Assembly: GCF_013179805.1 (NCBI RefSeq)
Contig: NZ_SRRZ01000014.1
Coordinates: 19,796-83,795 of the forward strand
Reading direction: 5' to 3'
Length of the DNA stretch: 64,000 nucleotides
Origin: Microcoleus asticus IPMA8
GTDB lineage: Bacteria; Cyanobacteriota; Cyanobacteriia; Cyanobacteriales; Microcoleaceae
Shown here one piece after another: positions 24,826 through 33,439 of this stretch. Position 1 is the stretch's first letter, and each line of letters opens with the position of its first letter. A program made the translations under genes and the position numbers. The notes beneath the pieces are model-generated. The model did not search any database, was not told the origin of the DNA, and saw only the letters and a program-made list of their open reading frames with translations.

Positions 24826-24960
24826 AAAGAAGAAGGAAGAAGGAAGAAGGAAGAAGGAAGAAGGAAGAAGGAAGAAGGAAGAAGGAAGAAGGAAGAAGGA
24901 AGAAGGAAGAAGTAAGAAGGAAGAAGGAAGAAGGAAGAAGAAAGAAGGAACAGGGAAGAA
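24826..24960. repeat. Long GGAAGAA heptamer tandem repeat abutting folK
   Basis: About 18 units of GGAAGAA, with a few point changes (GTAAGAA, GAAAGAA), end at the base before the folK start codon. On the folK strand they read TTCTTCC. Confidence 0.92.
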
Positions 24961-25172
24961 TGCAACGGGCAATCTATGGCATTTAACTGATAGAAACAAG
25001 CAATAAAAAAAATGAAAATTTTAAAAATTGCTGTCTTTTTGCTCGCTAAAGCTAACGTTACTAACAAGGGTAAAGCGGTTTTTAGTTAAAAAGTTCAACA
25101 TTAAAAACTTAAAACTAAAAAGTCCCCGCCAGCCCAATTATCAATTCCCAATTCCCAATTACCTCTTCCCAA

Positions 25173-25919
25173 TTAAAGAATAAAGTCGGCCTGACTGATA
25201 GAAGCGCGGGCAACTCCGAATAAAGTAGCCAGAGTTTGCTTGGTGCTTGTAAGCTGAATAATTGTACTCGGCGAAGTTCCGGCCCCAGCGGAAATGGTGA
25301 GTTGGCTAAAGGTGAGGCCGGCAGTCAAGCGAATTTGATCGGTACCATTAGTAAAATCTGTAATCACATCCCCCTCTGTCAAACGCCCGATCGCAAAAGT
25401 ATCGTTTCCGGCGCCGCCAGTTAATGTATCATTGCCGCGATCACCCGATAAACAGTCATCGCCGATGCCACCAACCAGCGAGTCATCGCCGGCACCCCCA
25501 AAAAACGTGTCATTACCCGCGCCGCCCAACAAAATATCGTTGTCTTGATTGCCAAACAGCAAATCATTGCCGTCCTCGCCACTTACCGAGTCAGAACCTT
25601 TGCCACCGTAGAAAGTCTCGTCGCCCACGCCGCCCAAAACGCTGTCGCGGCCGGCACCGCCGAACAGTATGTCATTGCCAACGTCGCCCAGAATTGAGTC
25701 ATCGCCGTCGCCGCCGTAGAGGGAATCGTTTCCCCCTAAGCCGAAAATGGTGTCAGGGCCACCCAAACCAAATATCAAGTCAGCGCCCCCAGTACCGCTG
25801 AGGGAGTCGGGGCCGCTGGTGCCACTCCTGCCGCTAGCTGCCCCTCCGGGACTCGTACCGGTGGTGGGGGTTGGGGTTGTGACTCTGGGAATTGGTTGAG
25901 ATAGTCCTGCTGATGGCAT
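25173..25919 (-). CDS. RTX-type calcium-binding repeat protein
   Basis: The product has 248 residues. After a Pro/Thr/Gly-rich start (about 1-40), residues 41-185 consist of glycine-rich nonapeptides of the GGxGxDxxx class (GGNDSLYGGDGDDSILGDVG, GGAGNDTFFGGAGDDSLVGG), which fold as a calcium-binding beta-roll. The C-terminus (DVITDFTNGTDQIRLTAG onward, ending SISQADFIL) is the usual cap of secreted RTX proteins and probably the type I secretion signal. There is no enzyme domain, so it is likely a surface or exopolymer protein. No type I secretion genes are nearby. Confidence 0.88.
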   Translation of the reverse strand: MPSAGLSQPIPRVTTPTPTTGTSPGGAASGRSGTSGPDSLSGTGGADLIFGLGGPDTIFGLGGNDSLYGGDGDDSILGDVGNDILFGGAGRDSVLGGVGDETFYGGKGSDSVSGEDGNDLLFGNQDNDILLGGAGNDTFFGGAGDDSLVGGIGDDCLSGDRGNDTLTGGAGNDTFAIGRLTEGDVITDFTNGTDQIRLTAGLTFSQLTISAGAGTSPSTIIQLTSTKQTLATLFGVARASISQADFIL

Positions 25920-25959
25920 GATTCTGAAGATGGGTAGAAATTTGCCATTCTAACTTAGC

Positions 25960-27774
25960 TTAAAAGCGGAAGTTATAAGCTCGCCAACCCCCCAGATCGG
26001 AAATATCGATCGCATCCGTCACAGCATAAGATTCGCACAAAAAGCCCTGCACCATAGAGCCGTCCTCCAACACCAGCGTACCAATTCCCAGGGGCGGGGG
26101 AATTTTAGTGACAAATCGGCCGAAAGCCGCGATCGACAACTCCCAAACTTCCACCTCGATCGCACTACCGCCCTCGTTCTGGCGCACCAATCCCGGCTTG
26201 GGAATCGCAGTACCCGTCAAAGCGTACAGCCTGTAAATCGGGCTGGTACGGCAGGCGCGAAGCAAAATGCCTCCCCCCTCGATTAGTTGATAATTCAGCG
26301 GCTCACCCATCAAATGAGCGCCAACCACGGCTATTTTGACTTGTTCTTCTGAGGAAGATTCGGCTGCGATGGCGGGTTCCGGGACGTTTGGCAGGGGTAG
26401 GTCAGTTGCGCCCAAAGTTCCCCCCAAGCTGGCGTGGAAAGCAGATCCCAGGCTGCAGAGCGATAAATCGTGCCACGCAGGAGCCATCAGTGTCAATCCT
26501 GCGGGCAATCCGCTGCTTTGAAACCCGCTGGGAACTGCGATCGCGCACAAATCGAGCAAATTCGCAAAGTTCGTGTAGCGCCCGAGATTGGTGTTGAGCG
26601 CGATCGGCTCGGCTGCAACTTCTGCGACAGTATAAATCGTGCCTGTCGTGGGAACAGCCAAAACATCCATTGACTCCCACTGAATTTCTGCTTGCTGGCG
26701 GAGTTCGGCCAACCGGTACGACGCGCGGTAGGCAGAGACGGCATCGTAGCGTTTGCCGCCGCTGATAATCTCGTAGACGATCGGATCGATATCCTCTGGG
26801 TGCGCGTCGAGGAAATCGCCGATCGCGGCCAACCTTTCTGCTACCCAAGGCCCGCCGTAGAGCAGTTCGGCAGCCTCAGCAAAGGGTTTGAAGTCAATAG
26901 GTGCAATCGTGCAGCCCAATGATTGCAAGCGCGCGATCGCCTCCCGGTAGCGCTGTTCGGCTTCTGCATTCCCGAAAAATTCGAGTTCGCCGTCTCCGGG
27001 AACTCCCACCCGCAAGCTGGATAAATCCGGCAAAACTTTCGTTTCAGGGCGACGAGAAAACGCATCCTCAGCGTCAAAACCGCTGGCTACTTGCAGCACG
27101 GAGGCCGCATCCGCACAGGTGAGAGCGAACACTGAAACGCAATCGAGCGATCGCACCGCCGGCAGCAGGCCGCGAGTGCCGATCGAGCCGCAACTTGGCT
27201 TCAGCCCGACAATGTTGGTAAAAGCAGCGGGAACCCGCCCCGAGCCTGCGGTATCGGTACCCAGAGCAAAACTCACCAATCCGGCCGAGACTGCGGCGGC
27301 GGAACCGGAACTCGATCCGCCCGGGATGTAGCGCCGGTCGAACGGATTGCGGCAAACTCCATAAGGCGTGCGGGTTCCCACTAATCCTGTGGCAAACTGA
27401 TCCATGTTTGTTTTGCCGATCGCGATCGCACCTGCGGCGCACAGGCGCTCTACGACTGCGGACGATCGCGCTGGAGTGCGAGCAAACTGCGGACATCCCG
27501 CCGTAGTCGGAACGCCCGCCCAATCGAGATTATCTTTGATCGCAAAAGGTATCCCGTAAAGCGGCAATTTTTGCGGGTCTAGGTTTTCCAAAGCTTTGGC
27601 GCGTTCGAGGGCTTCCGCCAGCGGTGCTAAATAAATCCATACTGCCGGGTCTGCATAGCGTTCGATCCGATCGTAGACGCTCGCGATCGCATCTGCAGGC
27701 GCGAGCGAGCCGGTGCGGTAGCGATCGAGCAGCGAATGAATGTCGAGACTGTGACTGTAGTTAACTTTTTCCAT
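25960..27774 (-). CDS. atzF: Allophanate hydrolase
   Basis: The product has 604 residues. Residues 1-450 are an amidase-signature domain with the triad visible: Lys80 in GIPFAIKDN, the cis-Ser in PGGSSSGSAA (154-156) and nucleophile Ser178 in DTAGSGRVPA. The C-terminal domain (about 480-604: VAVVGAHLMGEPLNYQLIEG-type) is typical of AtzF and completes the decarboxylating second step. The enzyme turns allophanate into two ammonia and CO2. It is divergent from the ABC transporter/carboxylase operon, 0.5 kb away, so it should complete the guanidine (or urea) pathway but has its own promoter and no visible riboswitch on its own strand. Confidence 0.93.
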   Translation of the reverse strand: MEKVNYSHSLDIHSLLDRYRTGSLAPADAIASVYDRIERYADPAVWIYLAPLAEALERAKALENLDPQKLPLYGIPFAIKDNLDWAGVPTTAGCPQFARTPARSSAVVERLCAAGAIAIGKTNMDQFATGLVGTRTPYGVCRNPFDRRYIPGGSSSGSAAAVSAGLVSFALGTDTAGSGRVPAAFTNIVGLKPSCGSIGTRGLLPAVRSLDCVSVFALTCADAASVLQVASGFDAEDAFSRRPETKVLPDLSSLRVGVPGDGELEFFGNAEAEQRYREAIARLQSLGCTIAPIDFKPFAEAAELLYGGPWVAERLAAIGDFLDAHPEDIDPIVYEIISGGKRYDAVSAYRASYRLAELRQQAEIQWESMDVLAVPTTGTIYTVAEVAAEPIALNTNLGRYTNFANLLDLCAIAVPSGFQSSGLPAGLTLMAPAWHDLSLCSLGSAFHASLGGTLGATDLPLPNVPEPAIAAESSSEEQVKIAVVGAHLMGEPLNYQLIEGGGILLRACRTSPIYRLYALTGTAIPKPGLVRQNEGGSAIEVEVWELSIAAFGRFVTKIPPPLGIGTLVLEDGSMVQGFLCESYAVTDAIDISDLGGWRAYNFRF

Positions 27775-27788
27775 AATGCACCGTCAGT

Positions 27789-27885
27789 CGATTTTAGATT
27801 TTAGATTTTAGATTTTAGATTGAACAATTGGGTTTACAGGCTTTGCTGGGCGATCGATCGATTTTCGATTTTCGATTTTCGATTG
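27789..27885. repeat. Heptamer tandem repeats upstream of atzF
   Basis: About five GATTTTA units at 27789-27822, and about four GATTTTC units at 27859-27885, bracket a GCGATCGATCG segment in the atzF leader. The remaining gap up to 28305 is AT-rich, shared by two divergent promoters, and shows no gene. Confidence 0.85.
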
Positions 27886-28305
27886 AAGAAATTACTTCAC
27901 AGGCTGTGTTTGGCGATTTTTATTACAAATAGAATGTTAGTTTACCGCATTGTCGATCGCCTCCGCATCTAGTCTAGGGCGATCGAAATATTTCTCAAAA
28001 AATATTCAACCCTTGCCTTGCGGGTGCAAGTCTGTATGCCCGTAAACTTCGCGATTTCCAACCGCCCGGTTTAATCTGCTAAAAACCTTAATTTGACAAA
28101 TCTGAGAAAAACCATTTTTTGTAACATTTTACACATTTTATTATCAAGTTTGCTGTTACCGTTTGAAACGTACCAATCTAGTAGGATTGCACCCTACAGT
28201 ATGCTTACCTTTCAAAAAGCTAAGTGCATTGCTGTTACTGACAGTCTCGAATAACTCCTTGGGTTGCAAACAGGACTTATACAGACAAAAACCGAAAAAA
28301 TTTAA

Positions 28306-28460
28306 CAGCTTCTAGGGTTCCGATTTGAATCAGTTTCTAAGTCAGCTTAGACATTTCAAGTGCTGGTCCGAGAGAAGCAGACTGGTCATCCCAATATTTT
28401 ATTAATTTGAGGGGAACACTAGCCAGTTACACGGCGGGATAAAAGCCCGGGAGAAACGCG
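28306..28460 (+). promoter_or_regulatory. Guanidine-I (ykkC) riboswitch
   Basis: The conserved blocks appear in order: TCTAGGGTTCCG (28311-28322), CTGGTCCGAGAGA (28362-28374), and ACACGGCGGGATAAAAGCCC with GGGAGA (28430-28454). This is the guanidine-sensing aptamer that replaced the older ykkC orphan motif. It is followed by an overlapping terminator-like stem and stands 140 bases upstream of the ABC binding-protein gene, so guanidine should switch on the downstream operon. Confidence 0.95.
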
Positions 28461-28505
28461 ATCGGTCAGCAAGACTCGGTTCGTTAGCTCTCGGGCTTTA
28501 TCCTT
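28441..28505 (+). terminator. Expression-platform terminator of the guanidine riboswitch
   Basis: AAAGCCCGGGAG at the end of the aptamer and CTCTCGGGCTTT at 28488-28499 can pair over 12 bases with one wobble. Pairing would break the aptamer's last stem, the usual design of a transcription-attenuating switch. The T-run after it is weak (ATCCTTG). Confidence 0.75.
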
Positions 28506-28599
28506 GTATATCAAGGGGGTTTGCGGAAGCTAAGGAAGCCAACCAAGGTGCAAAAGCTCGATCGACATATTCACTTTTAACCAGCAACCAGAATATGCT

Positions 28600-29667
28600 A
28601 TGAATATCCGATATTGCTCCCCAAAAATAATGCGATCGCCCTTGTGCTACTGCGCCATATTTTTCATCACCTTGTTTTTCGCTGTCGGCTGCGTCAACCC
28701 GGCAATTTATATCAAAACAACGACTGAAAGCGAAGCAGCTTCTTCAGTAAGTGCTGATGCAGTTAGCCTCGGATTCAGCGCGTGGCCCGGCTGGTTTCCT
28801 TGGCAAATTGCCAAAGAACAAAAGATATTTGAAGCCAATAATGTTCCTGTAGACTTAAAATGGTTTGACGGCTACTTAGAATCGATCAGTACCCTCACAG
28901 CAGGACAGATAAATGCTAACAGCCAAACCCTCGGCGATACAGTAAACTCCATATCAGGCGGCGCCGACCAAGTAATTGTTTTAGTTAACGACAACTCTAC
29001 GGGAAATGACAAAGTTATTGTCGCCGAAGGCATCAATTCGGTTGCAGATTTAAAAGGTAAAAAAGTTGCAGCAGAGGAAGGTACAGTCGATCACTTTTTA
29101 TTGCTGTTAGGGCTGAGAAAAGCAGGTTTATCAGTGCAAGATATTCAATTTGTACCGCTGGAAACCGGCAAAGCTGCGGCGGCTTTCGTCGGAGGACAAG
29201 TCGATGCGGTGGCAGTATTTGCGCCGTTTACCACGCAGGCATTAAAACGATCGAACAGCAAGGAACTTTTTAGTTCAAAAGATTTTCCGGGGGCGATTTC
29301 CGACCATTTGGTATTCACCCGAAAGTTTATCGGCGAACACCCCGATAGAGTGCAAGCCTTGGTCAATTCCTGGTTTGCAACATTGGAATACATGAAAGCA
29401 AATAAAGAGAAATCTTACGAGATTCTAGCCAACCGCGCCGGAGTTAGCGTCGAGGAATACAAAGAATATGAAAATGGCACTAAGATATTTACGATCGAGG
29501 AAAACTTGAAAGCCTTTCAACCTGGAAATGACATGACATCATTGCAGTTTGCGGCGACCGAAATGACTAAATTTCTCGTCGATGTAAATTTAGCAAAAAC
29601 CCAACCAGATATCCGCACATTATTTGACGATCGTTTTATAAAAGCTTATGCCGAAGGTAAAAGCTAA
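28600..29667 (+). CDS. Solute-binding lipoprotein of a guanidine-linked ABC transporter (NitT/TauT type)
   Basis: The product has 355 residues. The start gives a lipoprotein signal (FFITLFFAVGC, with the lipid-modified Cys at about 31), so the protein is tethered outside the inner membrane. The body is an NMT1/TauA-like periplasmic binding protein (LGFSAWPGWFPWQIAKEQKI, LKGKKVAAEEGTVDHFLLLL, AAAFVGGQVDAVAVFAPFTT). It is the first gene after the guanidine-I riboswitch and is followed by a permease and an ATPase. Guanidine, or a related guanidinium compound, is the expected ligand from context; the older annotation would say aliphatic sulfonate, nitrate or urea. Confidence 0.85.
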   Translation: MNIRYCSPKIMRSPLCYCAIFFITLFFAVGCVNPAIYIKTTTESEAASSVSADAVSLGFSAWPGWFPWQIAKEQKIFEANNVPVDLKWFDGYLESISTLTAGQINANSQTLGDTVNSISGGADQVIVLVNDNSTGNDKVIVAEGINSVADLKGKKVAAEEGTVDHFLLLLGLRKAGLSVQDIQFVPLETGKAAAAFVGGQVDAVAVFAPFTTQALKRSNSKELFSSKDFPGAISDHLVFTRKFIGEHPDRVQALVNSWFATLEYMKANKEKSYEILANRAGVSVEEYKEYENGTKIFTIEENLKAFQPGNDMTSLQFAATEMTKFLVDVNLAKTQPDIRTLFDDRFIKAYAEGKS

Positions 29668-29774
29668 AAGGCATAATTTAGGATTGTGCCGACACAAAAA
29701 ACCTAAAAAAAAATACTTTTTATAATCTTCAAAGTCTACTTCAATTACTCGCTAAACCGTTCTGCAATTAAATC

Positions 29775-30626
29775 ATGCCACCAAATCCCGAACCCCGATC
29801 GATCCAATCCCACCTCAAGCAAAAAAGCCTAAATCCCACCGTTTTCTGGCGGATTGCGGAAGAGATACCACAACCCCTCAATATTGGGTTAACGGTAACA
29901 TCGATCGCACTGCCGCTGCTGCTGTGGTGGCTAGTAACAACCTTCGCCAACGTAGACCCCAAATTTTTGCCTTCCCCCGGCAAAGTTTTAGAGGCATTTG
30001 GTCGGCTGTGGAACACTCGCGAACTTTTGAAAGACACAGTAGCGAGTTTGTGGCGGGTGGGAGTGGGCTTTCTGTTCGCCTTGGTTTTTTCCATACCAAT
30101 TGGCGTGCTGATGGGCAGTTTTCCCAGTATTCGCGCCTTGCTGGAACCCATGTTCGGCTTGATGCGATATATGCCCGCACCAGCGTTCATTCCCCTATTA
30201 ATTCTCTACTTGGGAATCGGCGAAGAACCCAAAATAATGCTGATATTTATCGGCGTCTTTTTCTTCAATTCGCTGATGGTAATGGATACAGTCAAGTTTG
30301 TTCCAAAAGACTTGATCGAATCTACTTATATGTTGGGCGGGAATCGCTGGGAAATCCTCACTCAAGTTATTTTTCCCCACGTTTTGCCGGGGATTCTTGA
30401 TGCTAGCCGCATCAACCTAGCTGCGGCTTGGCAATTGGTAATCGTCTCCGAATTGATTGCGGCCACCGAAGGCTTAGGCCGCCGGATCAGCGTCGCAGGT
30501 CGATTTCTCAGAACCGATGAAATTTTTGTGGGGCTGATTGTCATTGGGGCGATCGGACTGACTTTTGACTTGCTTTTTCAATATCTGCTGCGGGTTTCTT
30601 GTAAATGGTCAAGTCAGAAACAGTAA
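29775..30626 (+). CDS. ABC transporter permease (NitT/TauT type)
   Basis: The product has 283 residues with about six membrane segments. It contains the EAA-type cytoplasmic loop of importer permeases (LIESTYMLGGNRWEILTQVI, then FPHVLPGILDASRIN), which docks the ATPase. The N-terminal 35 residues are polar and cytoplasmic. The gene lies 108 bp after the binding-protein gene and 157 bp before the ATPase gene, with a short heptamer repeat in the latter gap. It works with the adjacent genes as a guanidine-linked importer; ligand by context. Confidence 0.88.
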   Translation: MPPNPEPRSIQSHLKQKSLNPTVFWRIAEEIPQPLNIGLTVTSIALPLLLWWLVTTFANVDPKFLPSPGKVLEAFGRLWNTRELLKDTVASLWRVGVGFLFALVFSIPIGVLMGSFPSIRALLEPMFGLMRYMPAPAFIPLLILYLGIGEEPKIMLIFIGVFFFNSLMVMDTVKFVPKDLIESTYMLGGNRWEILTQVIFPHVLPGILDASRINLAAAWQLVIVSELIAATEGLGRRISVAGRFLRTDEIFVGLIVIGAIGLTFDLLFQYLLRVSCKWSSQKQ

Positions 30627-30633
30627 GCAGATG

Positions 30634-30668
30634 TTGAAGGAAGAAGGAAGAAGGAAGAAGGAAGAAGG
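30634..30668. repeat. GGAAGAA tandem repeat between permease and ATPase genes
   Basis: About four GGAAGAA units begin eight bases after the permease stop codon. Confidence 0.85.
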
Positions 30669-30782
30669 CAGTGGTGTCAAATAAAATTGAAACCCATGCT
30701 AGATATCGTTATTAGTCCTAAAATTTACAGATTTTGGGAATGAAAAAATCAATTTTTTACTTAAATCACAGAGGATAAACTC

Positions 30783-31559
30783 ATGTTTCTGCAAATCAAC
30801 AATCTGCACAAAAACTTTGAAACGAAAAAGGGTAAATTAGTTGTCCTCAAGGACATCAATATGAGCATCAAGCAAGGCGAATTTATCTGCGCGGTAGGCG
30901 CATCCGGTTCGGGCAAATCTACTCTGTTGAGGCAGATTGCGGGATTGGACAAGCCGACAACAGGGGAAGTAAAAATTGACGGCAAGGAAGTTGTTTCGCC
31001 TGGGCCGGATCGAGGTATGGTATTTCAGCATTACACTCTTTATCCTTGGATGAACGTGCAGGAAAATGCCGAGTTTGGCCTCAAACTTCAAGGCCTGTCC
31101 AAGAAAAAGCGGCGCGAACAAGCCAGCTATTATTTGAGTGTGGTAGGATTGACGCAGTTTGCTTCGTCGCTACCGAAAGAATTGTCGGGCGGGATGAAAC
31201 AGCGGGTGGCGATCGCCCGCGCCCTCGCTTCTGAACCTAAAGTGTTATTAATGGATGAACCTTTCGGCGCCTTGGATATCCACACTAAAGAATCGATGCA
31301 CGAATTCATGCTGGATTTGTGGCGCCGCACTCAGATTACAATCTTTATGATTACCCACGATGTCGAAGAAGCGGTGTTTCTTTCCAATCGGATTTATGCT
31401 TTGGGCGCTCGTCCCGGTACAGTGAGAAAGGAAATGTCGATTAATTTGCCCGATCGCACTCCCAGCGTTAAACGCCACGCCAAATTCCACGATTACCGCG
31501 ACGAACTCATGGATTTGATGCGGAAACACGGACAGGAAGCAGTTGCAATGGCTGCTTAA
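30783..31559 (+). CDS. ABC transporter ATPase (NitT/TauT type)
   Basis: The product has 258 residues. The set is complete: Walker A GASGSGKST (about 39-47), Q-loop in GMVFQHYTLYPW, signature LSGGMKQRVAIA (about 137-148), Walker B KVLLMDEPFGALD (about 157-169) and switch His in ITHDVEEA. It powers the importer with the permease and binding protein upstream. It is the third gene after the guanidine-I riboswitch. Family relatives transport nitrate, taurine or sulfonates; the ligand here is inferred from the riboswitch. Confidence 0.9.
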   Translation: MFLQINNLHKNFETKKGKLVVLKDINMSIKQGEFICAVGASGSGKSTLLRQIAGLDKPTTGEVKIDGKEVVSPGPDRGMVFQHYTLYPWMNVQENAEFGLKLQGLSKKKRREQASYYLSVVGLTQFASSLPKELSGGMKQRVAIARALASEPKVLLMDEPFGALDIHTKESMHEFMLDLWRRTQITIFMITHDVEEAVFLSNRIYALGARPGTVRKEMSINLPDRTPSVKRHAKFHDYRDELMDLMRKHGQEAVAMAA

Positions 31560-31664
31560 ATAGAAATAGGTTTGTAATTGCACTTTTTGCACCCGCGCCA
31601 ACAGTACAACGGCAAACCTAAGTAAGTGGAAACTTAACATCTTGCACCATTGTCAATTACCTAT

Positions 31665-31735
31665 TTAGGAACGGGCAAGATGCCCGTTCCACAATAAAAT
31701 TTAGTTTTGTGGAACGAGCATCTTGCCCGTTCTTG
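31665..31735. repeat. REP-like palindromic repeat (AAGATGCC/GGCATCTT family)
   Basis: AACGGGCAAGATGCCCGTTC is followed by CACAATAAAATTTAGTTTTGTG and GAGCATCTTGCCCGTTC, giving nested inverted repeats. It lies between the ATPase gene and the deiminase-type genes and could reduce read-through. Confidence 0.7.
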
Positions 31736-31852
31736 AGAATGGTGCAAAATATCAGTGGAAATAAATATTACTTTGGGAGAGGGCGGGTTGTGCCGTTACA
31801 AAATACTATTGTTTTATTTCGCTGACCTACCCAAATACATCAAGAGGAACTT

Positions 31853-32584
31853 ATGGTGCAACTATCATCGATCGACACAAACTCACAAATCGATTCAAGC
31901 CTCGTATTAATCGAAGAAACCGTACCGGGCGGCGCGTACTGGTCGGGGGTCATCAAGCGGGGAAACACCCTGCGAATCACCGATTTAGAAGGCTCTCGCG
32001 GCGTTTCCATGCTGTGCTACAACGCCGACAATGCGATCGAACGTTTCAACGCAGCAGACACCGCCAAAATTCAATTCAACGCCTTTCTCAAACAAGGCAT
32101 GGTGATCTATACAGACATGGGGCGCATCCTATTTTCCATCACCCAAGACACCTCCGGCTGTCACGATTTGCTAGGAGGATGCAGCAACGCCATTAGCAAT
32201 GCCAAAAAATACGGCGAAGGAGACTGGAAAAACTCCCGCGACAACTTCCTCAAAGCCCTAAGTCGGTGGGGATTGGGCAAAAAAGATATCATGCCCAACC
32301 TCAACTTATTTACTCGCATTGCCGTCAAACCAGACGGCACGATGGAGTTTCGCGAAGGCTGCGAAAAACCGGGTAGTTTTATAGATTTGCGAGCCGAAAT
32401 GAACGTACTAACAATTATTTCTAACACCCCCCACATCCTGCATCCGGGTTCAATTTACGAGCCAAAACCCATCCAAATTCAGATTGTGAAAACCCCCGCA
32501 CCCGCACCAGACGACTTGTGCCGCACCGCCAACCCGGAAGCCGTGCGCGGCTTCATCAATACCGATACTTTGTTCGTGCAATAG
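31853..32584 (+). CDS. UAAP1-type protein, putative carboxyguanidine deiminase subunit
   Basis: The product has 243 residues of the DUF1989 type (urea carboxylase-associated protein). Motifs: GGAYWSGVIKRGNTLRITDL, CYNADNAIERFNAADTAKIQ, DTSGCHDLLGGCSN and GSFIDLRAEMNVL with Cys/His/Asp residues that could form a metal or catalytic site. Two such proteins are encoded in tandem here; from published work on guanidine degradation the pair forms carboxyguanidine deiminase (CgdA/CgdB), turning carboxyguanidine into allophanate and ammonia. Which of the two is A or B cannot be fixed here. The gene lies 78 bp before its partner and just upstream of the carboxylase. Confidence 0.85.
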   Translation: MVQLSSIDTNSQIDSSLVLIEETVPGGAYWSGVIKRGNTLRITDLEGSRGVSMLCYNADNAIERFNAADTAKIQFNAFLKQGMVIYTDMGRILFSITQDTSGCHDLLGGCSNAISNAKKYGEGDWKNSRDNFLKALSRWGLGKKDIMPNLNLFTRIAVKPDGTMEFREGCEKPGSFIDLRAEMNVLTIISNTPHILHPGSIYEPKPIQIQIVKTPAPAPDDLCRTANPEAVRGFINTDTLFVQ

Positions 32585-32661
32585 ACCCAATTCCACAACT
32601 CAATCTTATCCGCATCAATCTGCGGTGAAAAATTCTGCACTTCCATCACAAAAAGTGAACC

Positions 32662-33303
32662 ATGACTGCAACTACCCAACAAATCCTCGATCCAAAAACT
32701 GCAATTTATAACGAAGTCTTACCCGCCAGACATCCCTGGTCTCGCGTCATCAAAAAAGGACAGATTCTTCGTATTGTAGATTTAGGCGGCAATCAAGCAG
32801 TAGATTTTTTAGTTTACAATGCCGATGACCCTTCCGAACGCTACAGCGCCCCCGATACGATCGTCAATCAAGGCAACATCTTTGTCACTACAAACAGCCA
32901 ACTCATTTCCAACGAAGGGCGAGCCATTATGACCATAATTGCTGACTCCTGCGGGCGGCACGATACCTCCGGGGGCGCCTGTAGCTGCGAGAGCAATTCG
33001 GTGCGGTTTGGACTAGATAAAAAATACCAGCACGCCTGTGTTGAAAATTTCCTCGCAGCAATTCTTCCCTACGGTTTGGGCAAGCGAGATTTAGTCAGCA
33101 ATATCAACTTCTTTATGAATGTTCCCGTTAGCGAAGATGGCACGCTTGAAATTGTTGACGGCATCTCCGATCCGGGAAGTACAGTTGATTTGCGAGCCGA
33201 AATGAACGCGCTGGTTGCTATTTCTAATTGCCCGCAAATGAACAATCCTTGCAATGCTTACAATCCTACGCCGATTCAGTTGATTGTTTGGGATGCAGTA
33301 TAG
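32662..33303 (+). CDS. UAAP2-type protein, putative carboxyguanidine deiminase subunit
   Basis: The product has 213 residues, homologous to the preceding gene (similar RIVDLGGNQAVDFLVYNADD, YSAPDTIVNQGNIFVTTNSQ and GSTVDLRAEMNAL). The central motif is SCGRHDTSGGACSCES, richer in Cys than in the first protein. The two presumably form a heteromer with the role described for the carboxyguanidine deiminase pair. It ends 136 bp before the carboxylase gene; that gap holds two perfect hairpins. Confidence 0.86.
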   Translation: MTATTQQILDPKTAIYNEVLPARHPWSRVIKKGQILRIVDLGGNQAVDFLVYNADDPSERYSAPDTIVNQGNIFVTTNSQLISNEGRAIMTIIADSCGRHDTSGGACSCESNSVRFGLDKKYQHACVENFLAAILPYGLGKRDLVSNINFFMNVPVSEDGTLEIVDGISDPGSTVDLRAEMNALVAISNCPQMNNPCNAYNPTPIQLIVWDAV

Positions 33304-33330
33304 ATTGTAGCCGCGGGTTCGCCAGAGATC

Positions 33331-33380
33331 GCCAGGGGTTTAAACCCCTGGCTAATAGCTAAAGTCCTCTAAAGAGGACT
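33331..33380. repeat. Two small palindromes upstream of the carboxylase
   Basis: GCCAGGGGTTTAAACCCCTGGC (33331-33352) and AGTCCTCTAAAGAGGACT (33363-33380) are perfect inverted repeats. They may set mRNA stability between the deiminase genes and the carboxylase gene. Confidence 0.65.
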
Positions 33381-33439
33381 GAATAATCGATTGCCCATTA
33401 GCAATTATCAATTACAATTAGCAATTACCAATTACCTAA

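Noticed and set aside
24734..25067. Long low-complexity frames (KKEEGRR and LLPSSFF repeats) on both strands
   Set aside because: They are translations of the GGAAGAA heptamer tract, which stays open in all frames because the unit contains no stop.
25424..25801. A 125-codon Arg/His/Pro-rich frame opposite the RTX gene
   Set aside because: It is the antisense of glycine/aspartate repeats and has no independent support.
26402..27523. Several long frames inside atzF
   Set aside because: They result from GC-rich codon positions of atzF; none has a ribosome binding site or family match.
27886..28300. NtcA-type GTA-N8-TAC site between atzF and the riboswitch
   Set aside because: I found GTA and TAC triplets but not at the required spacing.
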